Assembly: GCA_032629725.1 (NCBI GenBank)
Contig: JAFEVB010000007.1
Span: forward strand, 62,001 to 126,000
DNA from: Gremmenia infestans
Taxonomy: Eukaryota; Ascomycota; Leotiomycetes; Helotiales; Hamatocanthoscyphaceae
Length of the DNA stretch: 64,000 bases
Reading direction: 5' to 3'
In this document: positions 60,060 to 64,000 of the stretch, piece after piece
How the letters are laid out: the number at the start of each line of letters is the position of its first letter
Position numbering within the stretch: the first letter of the stretch is position 1
Program-made: the position numbers and the translations under genes
The notes under the pieces: generated by a model
The model's input: only the letters and a program-made list of their open reading frames with translations
Told to the model about the DNA's origin: nothing
The model's database searches: none

Positions 60060-60506
60060 GATTTTTTTTTACTAAAACTTGCATACCTACTACTAGTAGT
60101 AGAAGCTTATAACTTTATATAACTTCTAGGATATAAGCATACTAGCATATAGCTATAATAAATGCTTATATGCCCTATTAGGATATGTATATCACGTGAA
60201 CTATATAATCTTAGCCCTAATAACTAAGTATTATTAAGACCTTTTACTTTATTACTATAACCTTAGCATTTACACCTATAAATGCAATAATAAGACTATA
60301 GATTACTAGGCTAGATAAATAAACTATATATATAGATAGGATCACGTGATATATATGATATATATAATATATATATTCTAATACTTCTAGCTTATTATTA
60401 CCCTTTTTAATTTTATATCTAGGACTTTATTACTAGTAGATAATAGTATAGCATTATGCTAGCGCTATTTCTAAGTATAATAGAGCAAGCTACTAGTAGA
60501 AACTAA

Positions 60507-60594
60507 AAAGTGTATGGATCGAGTAATAAGAGCATTAAACAATATGGATCGAGTAATTAAAATTTAAAACAATATAGATTTAGTAAATAACCGT
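60507..60594 (-). repeat. Right terminal inverted repeat
   Basis: This is the 88-bp right arm, about 87 percent identical to the left arm in inverted orientation. Confidence 0.75.
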
Positions 60595-61617
60595 TGTTTA
60601 TAAATTAAAAGCTAAAAGTTGCGCTTATAGGTTTAGGAATAATGAAGAAGTTGAGACGATTACTGCAGGGTGGGATCAAAAATATTAACTAATGCAAGTA
60701 TAGTTTTAGAGGGTTTTGAGACTTCTTCGTGTGGTCGGGGCGTTTGAAGTAGGCAATATACTAAAAGATTTGTTTGCAAAGTATAGTATCTCTAATGGAA
60801 ATTTGGTCTTTACTGCAATGTCATATACTTCCTTTTATTTGAATTATAGGTGTTTGGTCTTATATTGCTTTTTCTTCAAGTGTAATAAGATAATGTGACC
60901 GCGGGGGATCAAAACGGCACTTACGCTTGTCGATTTTTATTAATGTCACACGCTACCTGGTACATTATAATTAGTGTGCTGTCTTTTCTGGCCATTGGGA
61001 GGCTTCATCTTTTATAGAGACGGCCGTAAAACACTATAGGAGTTTATTAAATATATTACTTATTGTAGTATAGTCTTTTTAAGCTATGGATTTTCCTCCT
61101 GGATACTTAACAATTAGTAAAACCGCAATTAATGATGTAAGGAGCCGCATTTAGTTCTGATATAACTTGAAACCTCCGCTATAATTAATTATATATCTCG
61201 ATCAAGCGGCGGCTTGAAGCTCATTAGTCCGACGATCTACCCCGCATTACCCGCCCCGTGGACTTTAGTGCAACCACACCCTATTCAAGATTATCCATAA
61301 ACTACCAATAAGCCTGCTTCTAGCTATATTCTGGAGATATTGTACATTTAGAAGACGGAACATATGCGCGAGCACCAAGACAATGCGGAAACTGTGCGCT
61401 GCCCTTCAGCGCCGACAATGTCAGCCTGACGTGAAGTACCCGAAGAGAGAAAATACATTATCTTGAACTACAGTAGTTATCCTTCGACATCCTTGATCAA
61501 TCACTCTTTCCTCGAAACAGTCTCATAAACGCCGTGGTGTCATCGTAGCTGAAGAGCCTTAATCCAGTTAAGTGAAAGTTCCACGAAGTGACGATCACTT
61601 ATCAAGCTTTCTTCAAT

Positions 61618-63661
61618 ATGGCCTCGAAAATCTCTTTTGAGCCCGAAGAATCGAAGTATGACTACATTGTGTGCGGGTAAGCAGTATCTTATCCTTTATT
61701 AGCTGATTTTAAAATCTAATTTTTGAAAACTCAGTGGCGGGACATCAGGCTCAGTTCTTGCTGCAAGGCTCGCCGAAGATCCCAAAAACTCCGTGCTCGT
61801 CATCGAGGCTGGCCAGCATAACTCGCTGTTAGAAAACACGGTAATGGTTGGTGGTTGGTGAGCATTACGCTACTTCGTCTTCTGGAATTTCCAACTGACA
61901 CTGATTTAGGTCCCAAAACTTCGATACCGAAGCAGATTGGAATATTACTACTGAGCCAAGTCCTGGAGCACATAACCGTCAAGTCAAAGCGAGCCGTGGA
62001 AAGTTTCTTGGCGGCTCAAGTGGAATTAATGGCACACTTTGTATTCGTGGAACGAAGCAAGATTATGATGACTGGAATATGCCAGGTTGGAGCGGAAAGG
62101 AAGTATTTGGCTACATGAAGAAGGCCGAGAACTTTCATGGTAAGAAATGGTTCAAAGCAGACGAGCAAAACCATGGCTACGATGGACTACTGAATGTAGA
62201 GCCCCATGATTTGGTAGATGGGTCCTCCAATCGAGATGTCGGAACTTGTTGCTTATGAATACCACAGGCACCTATATCGAACATGATCTTAGAATCGATG
62301 GAGGACCTGGGATTAAAAATGCAGCCAGATATGTTCACCACTGGAGATAATCCACATGGATGTGGGCACGTACCCAGAACCGTGTACAAGGGAGACAGAA
62401 CTACTGCGGCTGATTACTTCGTTAACAAGGGCCCAAATCTGGAGATCAAGACTGAGACCACGGTCGACAAAATCATCCTCGAAGGCGAAGGTGCCAACCT
62501 CAAAGCTGTTGCAGTCAAAGTTATTGAGAAAAATGGCTCGATGAGAGAAATAAAGGCCACGAAAGAGGTTATCGTCAGTGGAGGAGCTTACTGTACTCCA
62601 ACCATTCTGATGCGCTCGGGTATTGGCGAGAAGGCCCAACTCGCTTCTCATGGCATTAACTGCAAAGTCGAGCTCCCAGGTGTAGGCAAGAACCTCATGG
62701 ACCATCTTGTAAGAATACTCTTTGCTTCTGAAGTCTTCCGGTCTGATCTTAAGCTTGATAGATCGTTTTCATCTTTTACGCAACCAAGACACCAAACATT
62801 ACCAACGACCACCTGCTTTACAAGCCGAATGCCCTCGGTGAAGCTTACAGGCAGTGGAAAGAGGAAAAGCGAGGCCCGCTCTCTACCTTCCCTTTCGGAG
62901 CTTTCGCCTACGCTCGTATGGATGAAAGACTCAAGGCCGAACCACTTTGGAACTCAGCCCTTCGAAAGGAAGGCCGTGACCCCATGGGTCTCACATCTGC
63001 ACAACCAAATATCGAATTCTTCAGCACAGAGTGTTATGGCGGCCCAAAACAATTCACAGACTTCCCGGATGGAGAAAACTTCCACGCTTTCTCGCTCATC
63101 GCCGAATTATTCGCGCCAAAATCTCGAGGTAGTGTCACGCTCAAGTCGCCTGATGCGAAAGACAACCCTATTGTGAACCACAATTATCTTTCAGAGGAGT
63201 TGGACGTTGTTGTACTCAGTGAAGGATGCAAGTTTGCCAATGAGATTATCACCCAAGGTAAGGGCACCAGGGACATTGTCGACGGCAGCTGGCCTGCAGC
63301 TTTGACTCACCACAAGAACACTGAGAGAGAGGATTGGGTTCCCTTTGTCAGGGACAATGCGACTACATGTTACCACCCTGCCGGAACAGCCAAAATTGGT
63401 ACCGATTCTGATCCCATGGCTGTCCTTGATAGCGAATTGAGGGTACGAGGAGTGAAGGGCCTTCGAGTTGCCGATACCAGTGTGATGCCATTGCTTAACC
63501 AAGGCCACACTCAAATGCCCGCTTACGCAATTGGCGAGAAGGCTGCGGACTTGATCAAAGGCAAATCTTTGGAAATGAGCAGTCTCACAGAGAAAGTCGG
63601 CAACATAACGCTGTCTCAAGCTCAAAACAACAACTCGAACGGAACGTTGCTGTTGAGTTAG
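61618..63661 (+). CDS. GMC-family FAD oxidoreductase
   Basis: Five exons, 61618-61676, 61735-61857, 61910-62213, 62268-62708 and 62762-63661, encode 608 residues. The FAD-binding start is YDYIVCGGGTSGSVLAARLAED (Gly motif at 20-25). The GMC signatures follow: RGKFLGGSSGINGTLCIRG, and SGGAYCTPTILMRSGIG. The catalytic pair is H514 (YHPAGTAKIG) and H558 (NQGHTQMPAYAIGEKAADLI). There is no signal peptide, so an intracellular alcohol or choline dehydrogenase/oxidase-like role is likely rather than a secreted lignocellulose enzyme; the substrate is unknown. Introns have GTAAGN, GTGAGC or GTAGAT donors and TAG/CAG acceptors, and all joins keep the frame. It lies directly downstream of the AT-rich island. 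Confidence 0.93.
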
Positions 63662-64000
63662 GGAAATTTACGATAAAGGAGATGGAGTTCCATTTATCGG
63701 ATCCTTCGAATCGTAGAGTATGCATCTATTCCCACTCGCGGCAATTGAACTTATAATGCTATCCTCTTACGTATGAACTGTACAATTTGTTCCTTGAACT
63801 TAATCTGAGTTGCGAAAACGCGAAAGAAAGATTTCTGTGAGATTGATTTCGGCCAATTAGGAAGGTGGGGCAAATATCAGCACGTGGCCATCACTATAGG
63901 ACATGACGGTCACTAGCAATTAGAAATTGTCCGATGGGTTTTATGTATAAGTATGATAGGAAATTCCCACATTAACATTAGTAGTTGTTTGGCCTTTCAT
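63662..64000. other. 3' flank of the GMC gene to window end
   Basis: No gene or repeat is recognised. A CACGTG palindrome occurs near 63881. Confidence 0.5.

Larger units (their letters stand above)
59972..60594. mobile_element. MITE-like element with 88-bp terminal inverted repeats
   Basis: The left end (59972-60059) and the reverse complement of the right end (60507-60594) align over 88 bp with no gaps and about 11 mismatches, most of them C/T type. Both start ACGGTTATTTACTAA. The flanks TGTTAAT (59965-59971) and TGTTTAT (60595-60601) differ by one base and may be a 7-bp target duplication. The interior has no coding capacity and is itself loosely palindromic, with CACGTGA boxes near 60192 and 60342. 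This fits a non-autonomous DNA transposon; the superfamily cannot be assigned. Confidence 0.72.
59942..61617. other. AT-rich, gene-free island
   Basis: The first 1.2 kb is strongly AT- and TpA-rich, unlike the rest of the window, and has no coding frame of note; a 60-codon frame at 60716 is Phe/Leu/Cys-rich noise. It contains the 623-bp inverted-repeat element. Composition returns to normal after about 61200, where the GMC promoter must lie. RIP-type decay (C to T) is a likely cause and an inference. Confidence 0.65.

Noticed and set aside
60716..60898. 60-codon frame in the AT-rich island
   Set aside because: Phe/Leu/Cys-rich noise, no promoter or homology, and sits in RIP-like DNA.
1..64000. 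tRNA, rRNA or CRISPR features
   Set aside because: I looked for B-box-like GGTTCGANTCC words and regular spaced repeats and saw none; a dedicated tRNA scan would be decisive.

Overview
This window is nuclear DNA of a filamentous ascomycete (Pezizomycotina). The evidence is many small introns (about 45-140 nt) with GT..AG ends and CTRAY branch points, compact genes on both strands, and typical fungal families (2EXR proteins, HET-C2-type GLTP, SurE acid phosphatase, APSES/ankyrin cell-cycle factor). A Leotiomycetes origin is my guess from the feel of the proteins and cannot be proved here. Most of the window is ordinary gene-rich chromosome. I count about 25 genes that look intact or partial, two decayed gene relics and one non-autonomous inverted-repeat element.

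Layout. 1-1188: 3' end of a Swi6/Mbp1-type cell-cycle factor. 1893-3329: FucP-like sugar permease (minus). 5627-6207: cis-CaaD-like tautomerase (minus). 7459-8423: two convergent relics (GFA-domain and F-box-like). 9031-10314: GPI-type SurE phosphatase (minus). 11285-12475: SDR (minus). 13627-14171: GMF/ADF-H actin regulator (minus). 16209-18361: 619-aa acidic protein of unknown function (minus). 19127-19720: Prp3_C/DUF1115 protein. 20932-22637: ammonium transporter. 23097-23411: short 2EXR/F-box-like protein. 23654-24686: deoxyhypusine hydroxylase. 24862-25330: RNA polymerase I subunit A12. 25705-31547: cohesin loader Scc2/Mis4. 32419-32724: small orphan protein. 33702-34679: 2EXR protein. 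34927-35761: glycolipid transfer protein (HET-C2 type). 36222-37858: METTL16-type RNA methyltransferase. 38120-39037: macro-domain protein. 39345-41300: glutaminyl-tRNA synthetase. 41796-44856: coiled-coil protein A. 45198-47293: YVC1-like TRP channel. 47734-51836: SPF1-type P5A ATPase. 53096-55973: phospholipase D. 57023-59941: coiled-coil protein B. 59942-61617: AT-rich island with a 623-bp element. 61618-63661: GMC oxidoreductase.

The genes do not form an obvious pathway cluster. Informational and housekeeping genes dominate the middle. Several adjacent pairs are divergent with short shared promoters: RPA12/SCC2, macro/GLN-RS, SPF1/PLD, and 2EXR fragment/DOHH.

The most interesting signal is the pair of large coiled-coil proteins A and B, 12 kb apart. 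They are clearly paralogous by motif order, and both have a last intron in phase 2 near residue 780-787. I cannot assign them to any described family. Copy B is followed, 30 bp past its stop, by a MITE-like element with 88-bp terminal inverted repeats in AT-rich, RIP-like DNA.
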